Of a stretch of DNA of 64,000 nucleotides, positions 32,087-41,569 are shown piece after piece. The notes under the pieces are model-generated. The model saw only the letters and a list, made by a program, of their open reading frames with translations. It was not told where the DNA came from and ran no database searches. Positions within the stretch are counted from its first letter, which is position 1; each line of letters opens with the position of its first letter. Origin of the DNA: Girardinichthys multiradiatus (lineage: Eukaryota > Chordata > Actinopteri > Cyprinodontiformes > Goodeidae); the NCBI RefSeq assembly GCF_021462225.1, contig NC_061806.1:4087234-4151233 (forward strand). Direction: 5' to 3'. A program made the translations under genes and the position numbers.

Positions 32087-32731
32087 TGTCGGGGAAGGAC
32101 TGTGGGTCGGACCAAAGCGCAGACAAGAGCTCGGTAGCCGCATCATAGTTACTTCCTTGTTTATTCATAAAAGTCCAAAAGGTAACAAAACACACTGCAG
32201 GGATGAAACAAGGACTAAATCAAAACTTGCGCAAACTTGCAGGTACTCATAGCAAGGCATAGCATAGTCCAAACGAAGCATAGGTATCCAAAGCGTAGCA
32301 TAAACGAAGCAGGAACAAAGCATAGACATAGAAACGTAGCATAGAAATGTAGCATAAACGAAGCATAGACATCACCGACATAGAAACAAGGAACCAGCGA
32401 GGAACTAAACAAACAGAACAACTAATATACACAGAGCACAGAGAGGGGAACAAAAGGCAGGTAATCAGAGAAACAGGGAACAGGTGTAACAAGGAACAGG
32501 TGAAACAAATACAAAGGCTGAGGATGGGTGAAAGGACTAAAACAGAAAACACAAACTAAGCAAGAGAATAAATCAGAGGAGGAAATAAAGAACTAGAATA
32601 ACTACGAACTAAAGTAAACAGAGAAACTAGAGGGGAACATAGAAACAATAACTTAAGAAATAAACAAAGAGCCATAAGGAGAATCAAAATTACAAAATAA
32701 ACCAACAAGTCCAAAATGTCACTCCATGACA
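32087..32731 (-). mobile_element. 645-bp LTR-like insertion between protease and RT
   Basis: On the minus strand it starts TGTCATGGAGTGAC and ends CCTTCCCCGACA (TGTC...GACA). TACAG flanks both sides (32082-32086 and 32732-32736). AATAAA on the minus strand at 32160-32165. Removing 650 bp (element plus one duplicate) puts the protease frame in phase with the RT frame, which supports the boundaries. It resembles a common fish solo-LTR/TRIM-type repeat. The hydrophobic frame at 32247-32552 is not a gene. Confidence 0.88.
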
Positions 32732-32736
32732 TACAG

Positions 32737-33373
32737 AGGCGACAACGCCTTCTGGAGCTACATAAATGTCAGTGGTGACAATGTCCCACGTCTTACCCTC
32801 CAGCTCATCAGCAAAGCTTTCCTGGTAACATTCACAGTTATTTCTGTCATAAAACAGGGTGACATGCGGCTGGTCAGGGGGAGGGATATAGAGTGCCAGG
32901 GTGGAGATCCAGGATTTCCATCGAAGGAAAGAAGAGAGAACACCTCTGCATGCTGTGGTTTCTGGGTGTAGCAGGACCCAGTAAATATCAGCCATAGGAT
33001 CAGGCAAGGGCTGGATTAAATACTGGCCATGTGAAAAGTGTGTGTTGCTGCCACAGGAAAGTTGGGTGCCATTAGGAAGGTGCACCTGCAGTCCATCTGA
33101 ACCACATAGAATGGTTGCGCCCATTTTGATCAACATGTCTCTGCCCAGTAAATTTACTGGGGTGTCTGTGGACTCTAGGTAGCTGTGGTACAGGGTTTGT
33201 CCCCCTATTTCGGTTCTTAGGGGTTTGGTGTATGGCAGGACCTGTTTAGCCCCAGAAAACTCCATGACAGTGGTAGTCCTTGTGGAGAGAGTGTTGGGAG
33301 GGGCTTGTTTGATGGTTGAGCATGTAGCCCCCGTGTCCACTAGAAAAGGAAGACTTTGTCCATACACCGTCAC
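32737..33373 (-). pseudogene. pro: ERV2 protease
   Basis: Retropepsin. The active site is LVDTGATCSTI near the start of the frame, with a flap-like region and the second conserved motif LLGRDMLIKMGA. Downstream sequence (FADELEGKTWDIV) links to RT. The frame is in phase with RT once the 645-bp insertion and one TACAG are taken away. Gag's nucleocapsid ends at 33426 in a different frame, so expression would have needed a frameshift or the order has decayed. Confidence 0.88.
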
Positions 33374-33425
33374 GGACAGTAAGGGGTCCTCAGTCCCTCT
33401 GTCCGGGGGGGTTCTGTGGGGACCC

Positions 33426-34711
33426 TCAGTGGTGGTCTAGCCAGAGACTGGGCTCATCCCAGGCTGGCAGTTGGAGTGAAGGCTGCTGCTGTTGGCCTCC
33501 AAGGGGTGGACCACCTCTCCCTCTGCGGGGGCGGGCTGGACCCTGCCATCCATATCCACCTTGGGCGTTTTGGTAGGGACATTCGTGGCTCCAGTGGCCT
33601 GGCTCTTCACAATAATAGCACACATCAGCATTTCCCCACCGCCTTGGCGGTCCTCGCTGGAATCCCCTTAACCTGGGCCCACCCCATCCCCTGAAACAAC
33701 CAGCATGTCCCTGATGAGGACCAGAGGTCATAGGCCACTGTACAAACGTGGCTAGGGTGGTGTAAGCTGTAGTTTCAACCTCTCTACAGGTGTGTGGTTT
33801 CATGCAACGTGCGGCAATTGCACGGTAATCACCTAGGCCCAATGTGGTCCCTGCCATCAGGGAAACTAAGGTTTGCAACCAAATTGAAGCACCCTCGGTT
33901 ATGGGAGGAAGCTTGTCACAGAGTGTAGTCAGATCCCCCAGGGAAAAAGGCTTATATTTGCGCTGACCCCTGGTTCCAGGCTGATGGAGCAGGGCATCTG
34001 TTTTTTATAGAACCCAGGCTCCCCTCTTGATGCCACCTGACGGAGGACGCGTGGTTGCATGGTTTGAGTTTCTGGTTGGGGGGCACTGCGCTCAGGTGTG
34101 TCTTCTGGTGGTTCATGTAGGTTTGAGACGGCTTCATCATTTTCCTGGGCCTCACATTCTACACTAGGCGTGAGTGAAGCCCAAGGAGTAGATGTCTGTG
34201 GTGGAAGTGTGGCATCAGGCCGCCAGTCACCATACACAGCAACAGTCACTGAGCCTATTTGCTTAGATGGGGCAGGTGTTGCCATGGTCATGCTTTGGGG
34301 TGAACAATCTGTGCAGGGTGAACGGGGTGAGGGATGGTGCTGAGATGGAGTTAAAGGTGGGATGGGAGTTGTTACACCATTCAAGATTTCTCGCAATCTT
34401 CTTAGCTTAAACTCATCTGGGCTTACTTGAGTATAAGAGCCAACAGAGAGTGGTTCAGAGCAAGCTGGGTCAGTTACAGACAGAGAGTCTTGTGATTCAG
34501 ATAAGAAAGAAAGTAAGTCCTTTTGTTTTTCTTGTGGAGCTGTAGGGGCGGGACAGTAGGTGAGAGCAGCCTGTGGGCTGGGCAAGCCACGAACAGTTAC
34601 ATGCCCTTCTTTGATGTCAAGTACAGTGTACAGCCCTGTGGGAGGAGATGTAGGAAGGGTAAGAGACTGGGCAGGACCGGTGGGAGGGGCGTTAGGAGGT
34701 GGTTTTTCAGC
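33426..34711 (-). pseudogene. gag: ERV2 gag: proline-rich region and nucleocapsid
   Basis: The 34585-33929 frame (upstream sequence to 34711) is rich in Pro, Ser and Thr (matrix/p12-like spacer) and has LRRLREILNGV. The 33878-33426 frame is capsid C-terminus and nucleocapsid: a CYYCEEPGHWSHEC zinc knuckle (CX2CX4HX4C) and Arg/Gly-rich flanks. A frame shift lies between 33929 and 33878 and much of capsid is absent or degenerate. The upstream end is cut by the Tc1 copy at 34714. Confidence 0.8.
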
Positions 34712-34713
34712 TA

Positions 34714-36322
34714 CAGGTCCTTCTCAAAATATTAGCATATTGTGATGAAGTTCATTATTTTCCATAATGTCATGATGAAAATTTAACATTCATATATTTT
34801 AGATTCATTGCACACTAACTGAAATATTTCAGGTCTTTCATTGTCTTAATATGGATGATTTTGGCATACAGCTCATGAAAACCCAAAATTCCTATCTCAC
34901 TAAATTAGCATATCATTAAAAGGATTAAAAGGGTCTCTAAACGAGCTATGAACCTAATCATCTGAATCAATGAGTTAACTCTAAACACCTGCAAAAGATT
35001 CCTGAGGCCTTTAAAACTCCCAGCCTGGTTCATCACTCAAAACCCCAATCATGGGTAAGACTGCCGACCTGACTGCTGTCCAGAAGGCCACTATTGACAC
35101 CCTCAAGCAAGAGGGTAAGACACAAAGAAATTTCTGAACAAATAGGCTGTTCCCAGAGTGCTGTATCAACGCACCTCAGTGGGAAGTCTGTGGGAAGGAA
35201 AAAGTGTGGCAGAAAACGCTGCACAACGAGAAGAGGTGACCGGACCCTGAGGAAGATTGTGGAGAAGGGCCGATTCTAGACCTTGGGGGACCTGCTGAAG
35301 CAGTGGACTGAGTCTGGAGTAGAAACATCCAGAGCCACCGTGCAGAGGCGTGTGCAGGAAATGGGCTACAGGTGCCGCATTCCCCAGGTCAAGCCACTTT
35401 TGAACCAGAAACAGCAGCAGAAGCGCCTGACCTGGGCTACAGAGAAGCAGCACTGGACTGTTGCTCAGTGGTCCAAAGTACTTTTTTCGGATGAAAGCAA
35501 ATTCTGCATGTCATTCGGAAATCAAGGTGCCAGAGTCTGGAGGAAGACTGGGGAGAAGGAAATGCCAGAAGTCCAGTGTCAAGTACCCACAGTCAGTGAT
35601 GGTCTGGGGTGCCGTGTCAGCTGCTGGTGTTGGTCCACTGTGTTTTATCAAGAGCAGGGTCAATGCAGCTAGCTATCAGGAGATTTTGGAGCACTTCATG
35701 CTTCCATCTGCTGAAAAGCTTTATGGAGATGAAGATTTCATTTTTCAGCACGACCTGGCACCTGCTCACAGTGTCAAAACCACTGGTAAATGGTTTACTG
35801 ACCATGGTATCACTGTGCTCAATTGGCCTGCCAACTCTCCTGACCTGAACCCCATAGAGAATCTGTGGGATATTGTGAAGAGAACGTTGAGAGACTCAAG
35901 ACCCAACACTCTGGATGAGCTAAAGGCCGCTATCGAAGCATCCTGGGCCTCCATAAGACCTCAGCAGTGCCACAGGCTAATTGCCTCCATGCCACGCCGC
36001 ATTGAAGCAGTCATTTCTGCAAAAGGATTCCCGACCAAGTATTGAGTGCATAACTGTACATGATTATTTGAAGGTTGACGTTTTTTGTATTAAAAACACT
36101 TTTCTTTTATTGGTCGGATGAAATATGCTAAGTTTGTGAGATAGGAATTTTGGGTTTTCATGAGCTGTATGCCAAAATCATCCGTATTAAGACAATAAAA
36201 GACCTGAAATATTTCAGTTAGTGTGCAATGAATCTAAAATACATGAATGTTAAATTTTCATCATGACATTATGGAAAATAATTAACTTTATCACAATATG
36301 CTAATATTTTGAGAAGGACCTG
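34714..36322 (+). mobile_element. Tc1/mariner element, copy B, inside ERV2 gag
   Basis: 1609 bp with the same CAGGTCCTTCTC termini and long inverted repeats as copies A and C. TA flanks it at 34712-34713 and 36323-36324. Plus orientation, opposite to ERV2. Confidence 0.93.
35051..36045 (+). pseudogene. Tc1 transposase, copy B, frameshifted
   Basis: ATG at 35051 (MGKTADLTAV), stop at 36043-36045. Unlike copies A and C it keeps the linker VKPLLNQKQQQKRL between the HTH region and the catalytic domain, so it represents the ancestral length. A 2-bp loss near 35123 and another small loss near 35565 break the frame. The catalytic set is readable across frames: FSDESKF, FQHDLAPAHS and SPDLNPIENLW (DD34E). 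Confidence 0.88.
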
Positions 36323-36430
36323 TATTTCCTTACTCCTGTCAGTGTGTGGTTTTGTATGTGTGGTGTCAGGTTTATCAAACATTGCATATTTTCTTCCCTG
36401 CCATATTAACACCATCTGAGACCAGAAAAT

Positions 36431-36775
36431 TTAATTTTTTGCTGCCTTGTCCCTTGTCTCTTTGAACTTGCCTTTAAACCATCCACTGTCTTTGCTTTTC
36501 TCTTCTGCCAACTCCTTTTCATTTTTAGCTTTCTTCATATTCAGCCAAAACCATCTGCCAACACTCTTTACACTCTTTTCATCTGTACCATCTCTCTCCA
36601 GTTCCTCTTGTATTTTCTGGTTCATTTTCTTAATCAACTTTTCAGCCTGTTTTTCCTCCTGAGCCTGCTTTACCAACTGTCTTACAACATGCACCTGTTC
36701 CTTAAACGTTTTCCAAACCGGTGCCTCTGCACCCCAACCTGAGTCAACCGTCTCCCTATCAAATTGTCCGTCCAT
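36431..36775 (-). pseudogene. ERV2 leader/gag N-terminal frame, unrecognised
   Basis: ATG at 36775, 114 codons, stop at 36431. Highly charged (many Lys and Glu), helix-forming, no Cys, with a coiled-coil-like middle (QAQEEKQAEKLIKKMNQKIQ). It lies between the 5' LTR and the remaining gag, where matrix or a leader peptide would be encoded. After the stop a second short frame from about 36400 reads towards the Tc1 copy. Family not recognised; assignment to gag is by position. Confidence 0.45.
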
Positions 36776-36823
36776 GTTTTACACTTTTATGTATTGTGGC
36801 CAGCCGGAAGATATGGCACGCTA

Positions 36824-36889
36824 TGTCCCGAGTTTCCAGCCCCTTTGAGAATGTTAGAACATTCTCAAAGGGGCTGGAAACTTGGGACA
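36824..36889. repeat. 66-nt near-perfect foldback in the ERV2 leader
   Basis: Left arm 36824-36855 and right arm 36858-36889, 32 nt each, separated by two bases (AG). Only one position (G at 36830) departs from perfect complementarity, and it can form a wobble pair on one strand. The centre is GAATGTTAGAACATTC. It lies between the 5' LTR and the leader frame and would form a long hairpin in the genomic RNA. Confidence 0.93.
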
Positions 36890-37893
36890 ATCAATTCTCA
36901 AGACACCACAATGTAATTTACTATATGAAACATTCAGTCAACAGCAATCAATTATCTGTCCTTTTGTTAACACCGCTAGGTTTCCTAGACAGAATAATTG
37001 CATTCACTCAACCGCTTATGAGAGTTCTGCCGACTGCAGCGTTGTCTCTCCGTTCGCGCTCTCACTCACTCCGCCTGACGTCTGTCTCACAGATTATGTT
37101 TTCTGTGCACAGCTCATACGATTTATGTGTTTGTGTATTATGTACTTTTCTCTGGAGTCCACTAGATGTCCTCCAAGTCTGACTATTTTTGCTGAATTAT
37201 TCTATTTCAGCTCATAACTTTTCGGTGAACTGGTCTTGCTACAAATGTTATCTATAACTCACACTCAACCCTTTCTGTTGTTGGTGTTACAGGTTCACCT
37301 TCCCTGTTCACAACAACTTATAGCTTCACGGGACTTTAGACTATGTGTTTTATGAATTATCACATCTGTAATCTGGTTTTATCGAGACAGAACTCGAATA
37401 AAACACAGCATTCAAACCTTTGTGTCTTGTCCGATCTTAGCTTCTGCCTCCTTTAAACATAAAACTCTAAGGGACTCAAACCCTGCTTAAAGGGACTCAA
37501 ACCCTATTTAAAGGGACTCAAACCCTATTTAAAACCGCTTTCAGGATTCGGAGCTGCCCAAACTCCGGGCCTTTAACCCAGCAAAAATCACGCTTTTTCG
37601 TCAACAAACATGAGGAGTTGCCAAACTCAGACAAAAGTAATTTCTTTATCCCTTAACAGTATATCAGTTACTCTTCATCCTTTCTTTAAACATCATTAAG
37701 TACTAAATTTAGCAGAGTTTTCCACTTACTTGGACATCAGACACCATTTAATTTAGTCCTATCGAAAATGTCAAACGCAGAAGTTCGATTAAAACAGGTT
37801 TCTGCTTTACCTTAATATGCTGTGATGGGTACCCGGTGCCAGATGTCCGTTGGTGGATCTCTGTTTTATCCGAATCTCTCTGCTTTTCCCAAA
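36890..37893 (-). other. ERV2 5' leader
   Basis: About 1 kb of non-coding sequence between the foldback and the primer site, containing the 21-bp triplet repeat at 37469-37534. No long frame on the minus strand. This is long for a retroviral leader. Confidence 0.6.
37469..37534. repeat. Three 21-bp tandem units in the ERV2 leader
   Basis: GGGACTCAAACCC occurs at 37471, 37492 and 37513, period 21, each unit able to form a small GGG/CCC stem. The last two units are nearly identical (CCCTATTTAA linkers). Confidence 0.85.
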
Positions 37894-37911
37894 ATCACGT
37901 CAGGGTCACCA
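37894..37911 (-). promoter_or_regulatory. ERV2 primer-binding site, tRNA-Trp-like
   Basis: The minus strand reads TGGTGACCCTGACGTGAT, three bases after the LTR end. It complements the 3' end of a vertebrate tRNA-Trp as I recall it, with one mismatch. Confidence 0.75.
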
Positions 37912-37914
37912 AGT

Positions 37915-38422
37915 TGAAGGAGTTGTTCCCCAGAACTCCTGCGTGTTCGTTTGTTTTGGAAAAACTAAGTCATATGCTATACTGTTTTAGTAAAACTAAA
38001 TACTAAAAGAAACACAGAGACTGCGCAGTTTCTTTGCCCGGCTGGGGAGAGGTTTTCAGCTGCATCACCACGAAGACTTCTGAACTGTTTCTCCCCAGAA
38101 CAGGGTTTTTATTCAACAGCAAGGCGTATACATTTGAAAAGAAAAAACACACTTTTTATCGAGTCTCAGTTGAACTCTTACACCTGGCATTCAGCTGACA
38201 GTTCAACCTTCACAACGTTATCTGCAGACTTGTACAGAAATCTGCAGACACATACAGAAATATCTTCACTGTTGCAAAGCAGATTATAGCTAAGTCAAAC
38301 ACACACAGGCCTGTTTTGAGCAAGCCACTAAGTTGCACAATACATTTTATTTCACACATTATTAAACATAACTTGAGCATAGCATTGCAGACCCTATTAA
38401 GTATTTTAAATGTTTTCCAACA
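37915..38422 (-). repeat. ERV2 5' LTR
   Basis: 508 bp, 16 bp shorter than the 3' LTR. It ends TGTTGGAAAAC on the minus strand at 38422 and is followed outside by GATT. Same poly(A) signal and layout as the left copy. Confidence 0.92.
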
Positions 38423-39334
38423 GATTCAACCCTGAGTCAAAGTCGCCCTGAGTATATAAGAAGCCCTAATCAATGGAAGGCAGATAACACAATTCACCAT
38501 GGCAACAGGTGGAAATAAAAAGCCTCAAGGTGTGTATTTCTCACAGATGGACCTTGAAACCTTAATGACGGCATATGGAGATCAGCACATATACAGAGAG
38601 AAGCAACACTGTTGCTGCTGCAAAAGAACGAGAGTCAGCATAGCAGATAATTGCTGACAAAGTCAATGTGTGAGTGTGATTTCACAGAGATATGTACAGT
38701 CACTGCTTGAGTGCAACAGTTACATTCCTGACCGCATGACATACAGTTGCCTTCTGTGATTTTAGCATTCAGTTTGCAAATGACAGTTTTAAATATTTCT
38801 TTCCTATTAATTATATTATCAACATCACAGCACAGTGGTTCCTTTGCATGATATGAACTTACAGTTACACAGGCTGTGTGCAGTTCTCTGTCAGATGATC
38901 TGTTATGTGCGCACTTCGCCATGATCAGGTTTGTGCTTCTGCAGCAGATGATCTCACTGACAGCGATGGTGACCTGGTAAGCAAGAAAAAAGGTTATCAT
39001 AGAACAAATTTAATGGCTTCTATTTGTGATTGGCTCCAAATTAGACCTTAGATAATCCTATATAGAATCCTCTATTATCATCTATTTTTGTTATTTTTAT
39101 TTTAGACAATTAGACAATTTAGACAAAAGATTCTCTCTCTTTGTCATTTGTCATTCTATCAGTGCTTCCTTCTAGCCACGGTGACAGCAGACATTTTTGC
39201 GTCCCAGTTAGTACTTACATTTCAAAAGTGCTAAATCTAGACACAAAAACAGCACTTGCAATCCATTTCTGGTTTAATAAATGGCATTGTGGGTGGTAAG
39301 GGACTGCATTTGCATATCCTTCTTCCATACCTGT
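38423..39334 (+). mobile_element. DNA-transposon-like unit, right part, with Myb/SANT-like exon
   Basis: A TATATA element at 38453-38458 is followed by an ATG at 38499. The first codons read MATGGNKKPQGVYFSQMDLE, then LMTAYGDQHIY. After a small frame change come NTVAAAKERESA and IADKVNV, which fit the Myb/SANT-like DNA-binding domain found in fish Harbinger-type and related proteins. A splice-donor-like GTGAGT sits at 38670-38675. A second exon-like stretch (CAG, then DDLTDSDGDL, then GTAAGC) lies at about 38943-38985. Stops and frame changes show it is a relic. The left part of the unit is at 23881-24166. Confidence 0.45.
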
Positions 39335-39667
39335 GATCTACCTGTGACACCGTCCTGGAGGGGGAGATCGGCTGAGCTTCTGCTGCCAACAACTTAATGC
39401 TCACCTTCTACTGATGATACACTTGGCCCTGTCTTTCAGTGTTTTACCCTATTTTTCTCCTAGACATAGCTACTGGCTGAGCTTCTACTGTGACTAACTG
39501 TATGTGCTTACTTAGTACCCCTACACATAGCCCATTCTAAAACGGCCAAACTCTAACACTCAGTAGTTTAAACTAACCTCTCCAACAACCCCGCACCATT
39601 TCAGACCCTTTGTGAAGTGCCTTGAGACAACATGTGTTGTGAATTGGCGCTGAATTGAACTAAATAT
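39335..39667 (+). repeat. LINE 3' end fragment
   Basis: Shares CCTGTGACACCGTCCTGGAG, CTTAATGCTCACCTTCTACT and the terminal GTGCCTTGAGACAACATGTG...GAATTGGCGC with the L2-type 3' ends in this window. Truncated at 5'. Confidence 0.75.
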
Positions 39668-39877
39668 CACAAGTTATAATGTTTTTAAAATATAATGAGT
39701 GACATCTGATGTTAGAACTCTGATGTTTTGAGTCCTATTGTGACCAGTGACAGTTGGTTTTAAGCTCATCACTTGGTGCATCAATAATGTGCAGTTGTGG
39801 TTTATTCATTCTCATTTATGTACAGTGCAAGCTGTTCATAATAATGCCCACCCAGGGACGCCATATTTTGTGACCAT

Positions 39878-40110
39878 GAATCTGAATATATTATTTAATA
39901 TTTAATATTTTATCAAATAATATTTCGGTTTGTTAAGGGTAGCTGAGTTCAACACAAAGAAAACCAAACCTCATAAAATTAAAATGTTCAGATCATTTCA
40001 TCCTAAATCTCTCTGCCCAAACCCTAACCTCGTGTTGAGGAGGAGCTGTCAGGCCAACGACGAAGTTTGAAGAAACATCCACTTTGAATTAAGGTTAGCT
40101 TCAGCTAACC
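39878..40110 (+). repeat. Diverged fragment of the solo-LTR family
   Basis: CATGAATCTGAATATATTAT corresponds to the start of 9358-11595. GATCATTTCATCCTAAA, the CCAAACCCTAACCT area and GACGAAGTTTGAAGAA match its later part, with the middle deleted. No target duplication was identified. Confidence 0.6.
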
Positions 40111-40173
40111 TCCGAAGCTGTTTGGGTGGGGCAGCTTGCTGTCAGGCCGACCAAGCTGCTCGGGCCAACCAAG

Positions 40174-40224
40174 CTCACTGTTACTCGGATACCCAGGTTC
40201 CATCGAAAAATTAAAACAGAGCAC
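40174..40224 (+). repeat. 51-bp direct repeat, unit 1
   Basis: CTCACTGTTACTCGGATACC to ACAGAGCAC. It recurs at 41516-41566 with one difference (G against A), 1342 bp away, although the flanking sequence is unrelated. Confidence 0.85.
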
Positions 40225-40286
40225 TTTTCAGGACAGGATCACATCTTGCGGGCTGGTTTTATCTTACACGCACTTTACAGTGGCTA

Positions 40287-40430
40287 CCCTCAAAGGCCGA
40301 TGTTCTGTTGTTGGCTGCAAAGACCCACATGTGTCCATGCACATTCTCCTGCTGTCAGATAACAGAGTTTTGTAGCTTTATTTCTTTTTTGAGGGCAATG
40401 TTCATATTGCCGACGACAGTACTAGTTTGC
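40287..40430 (+). pseudogene. THAP-domain relic
   Basis: The plus frame reads GRCSVVGCKDPHVSMHILLL (the Cys pair of the C2CH zinc module), a stop at 40374, then FFFEGNVHIADDSTSLR, matching the spacing of THAP domains in fish transposon-derived proteins. The final Cys-His pair is lost. It could belong to a P-element-like or THAP-bearing hAT relic; a hAT C-terminus relic lies 0.7 kb away on the other strand. Confidence 0.45.
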
Positions 40431-40820
40431 GCTAACATTGACTGGGGCCCAGAGAGGCAAATAATCTGCCTCGAGGCTTCGTTAAATTATGTTTTACTAT
40501 TCATCAAAATGAGTTCCGCCAGGATAGGTATTAGTGTTGCACAATTCTCTCGCTTCTGCCAATATGCTGTTGACCCTGTTGGCCACTTTGACTGACAGGG
40601 TCAAAACAATCCTGTCATAATCAATTGTCACTATTCACTTTATTTATTGTTTTTATGAAAATGATTAAACATTGAATAGCATCTGTTTTAATTTTAATTA
40701 ATATTCAGTCTGAATAAGCTGAACAGAGAATCAACATCATCCATATTAATGCATGTATCTTTTTCTCCGCAGTGACAAAAAACATGGACTATGGTCCCAG
40801 ACTAACTATATATATATAAA

Positions 40821-41015
40821 ATTCAATTCAATTCAATTCAATTTATTTATATAGCGCCAATTCACAACACATGTCATCTAAAGGCACTTCGCAAAAGTCA
40901 GGTACATACATTCTATCCTAATCATTGAACAGTGCAGTCAGATTCAGTTATTTATTCAAATTGGATACAAAGGTTTTCTATCTAAGGAAACCCAGCAGAT
41001 TGCATCAGGTCAGGG
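40821..41015 (-). repeat. L2-type LINE 3' tail
   Basis: Reverse orientation. The (AATTC)n-like tail is at 40821-40844, then TTTATTTATATAGCGCCAAT, CACAACACATGTCATC and CCCAGCAGATTGCATC. The 5' side is truncated near 41015. Confidence 0.85.
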
Positions 41016-41133
41016 AAATCGAACAATTGCACTTAAAATATGAACAGATCACCTGCTTTGGCCTGAATGCACAGCTTCTCAACTTCCTCCTGGTCTGCAT
41101 AGCTCACTTGTATGTGCGTAATCAAACGTCTCA

Positions 41134-41352
41134 AGTGGGACTGCTGTAGAGGCTATATGTCATGCGGTTTTGGATTTTTGCCGCGAACAGACGACTTCCT
41201 GTGGCTGTTTTGATGTAGTTCTGAAGGCTGAAAATGTGCTCAACAAGCGTCACTTCAGCCAAAGTTTTGAAATCAGGGAACATTTCTCCAGTTGAAGTAA
41301 TCAGAAGTTGGCAAGACTCTCTGAACAAGAGGTTTCTTAATTTGACAAGCAC
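41134..41352 (-). pseudogene. hAT transposase C-terminal relic
   Basis: The minus frame contains MFPDFKTLAEVTLVEHIFSL, then QNYIKTATGSRL and KIQNRM. This follows the pattern of the hAT dimerisation region (a PxxxxLA stretch, then the N-IKT-x-RL-x-x-KI segment). The usual Cys/Glu-Arg segment is missing and no other hAT domain or termini were found. Recognition is from pattern memory only. Confidence 0.4.
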
Positions 41353-41515
41353 TCGTTTCAGTGGGAGGAAAGAGCTAATTAATTTGCTAACTTGCCACCA
41401 GGTGGTCAGGGGTATGAATTACAATCTGTCAAAATGTGTGATGGCTTTCAGATTTTTCTGTCACTGTAAAAAAAAGACAACTAATACTTTCATTTGTTTT
41501 TTTAAGTCATCTTTT

Positions 41516-41566
41516 CTCACTGTTACTCGGATACCCAGGTTCCATCAAAAAATTAAAACAGAGCAC
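41516..41566 (+). repeat. 51-bp direct repeat, unit 2
   Basis: Nearly identical to 40174-40224; directly followed by the TA at which the Tc1-like element at 41570 is inserted. Confidence 0.85.
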
Positions 41567-41569
41567 ATA

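Larger units (their letters stand above)
24167..38422 (-). mobile_element. ERV2: endogenous retrovirus with three nested insertions
   Basis: Minus-strand provirus bounded by LTRs 24167-24690 and 37915-38422. GATT duplications flank it at 24163-24166 and 38423-38426. In transcript order: 5' LTR (right), tRNA-Trp-like primer site, long leader, gag, protease, RT, RNase H, integrase, env, polypurine tract, 3' LTR (left). The domain set is class I (gamma/epsilon-like). Insertions of 1768 bp (solo LTR), 645 bp (LTR-like) and 1609 bp (Tc1) account for part of the 14.3 kb. The LTRs differ by a 16-bp indel and several bases, so it is older than ERV1. Frameshifts, a stop in pol and an RNase H deletion make it defective. 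Confidence 0.93.

Noticed and set aside
32215..32552. Hydrophobic Leu/Phe/Cys-rich frames
   Set aside because: They are translations of the pyrimidine-rich 645-bp LTR-like insertion, not membrane proteins.
36431..36775. Host coiled-coil protein
   Set aside because: It lies inside ERV2 between its LTR and gag on the sense strand, so viral origin is more likely, though the family is unknown.
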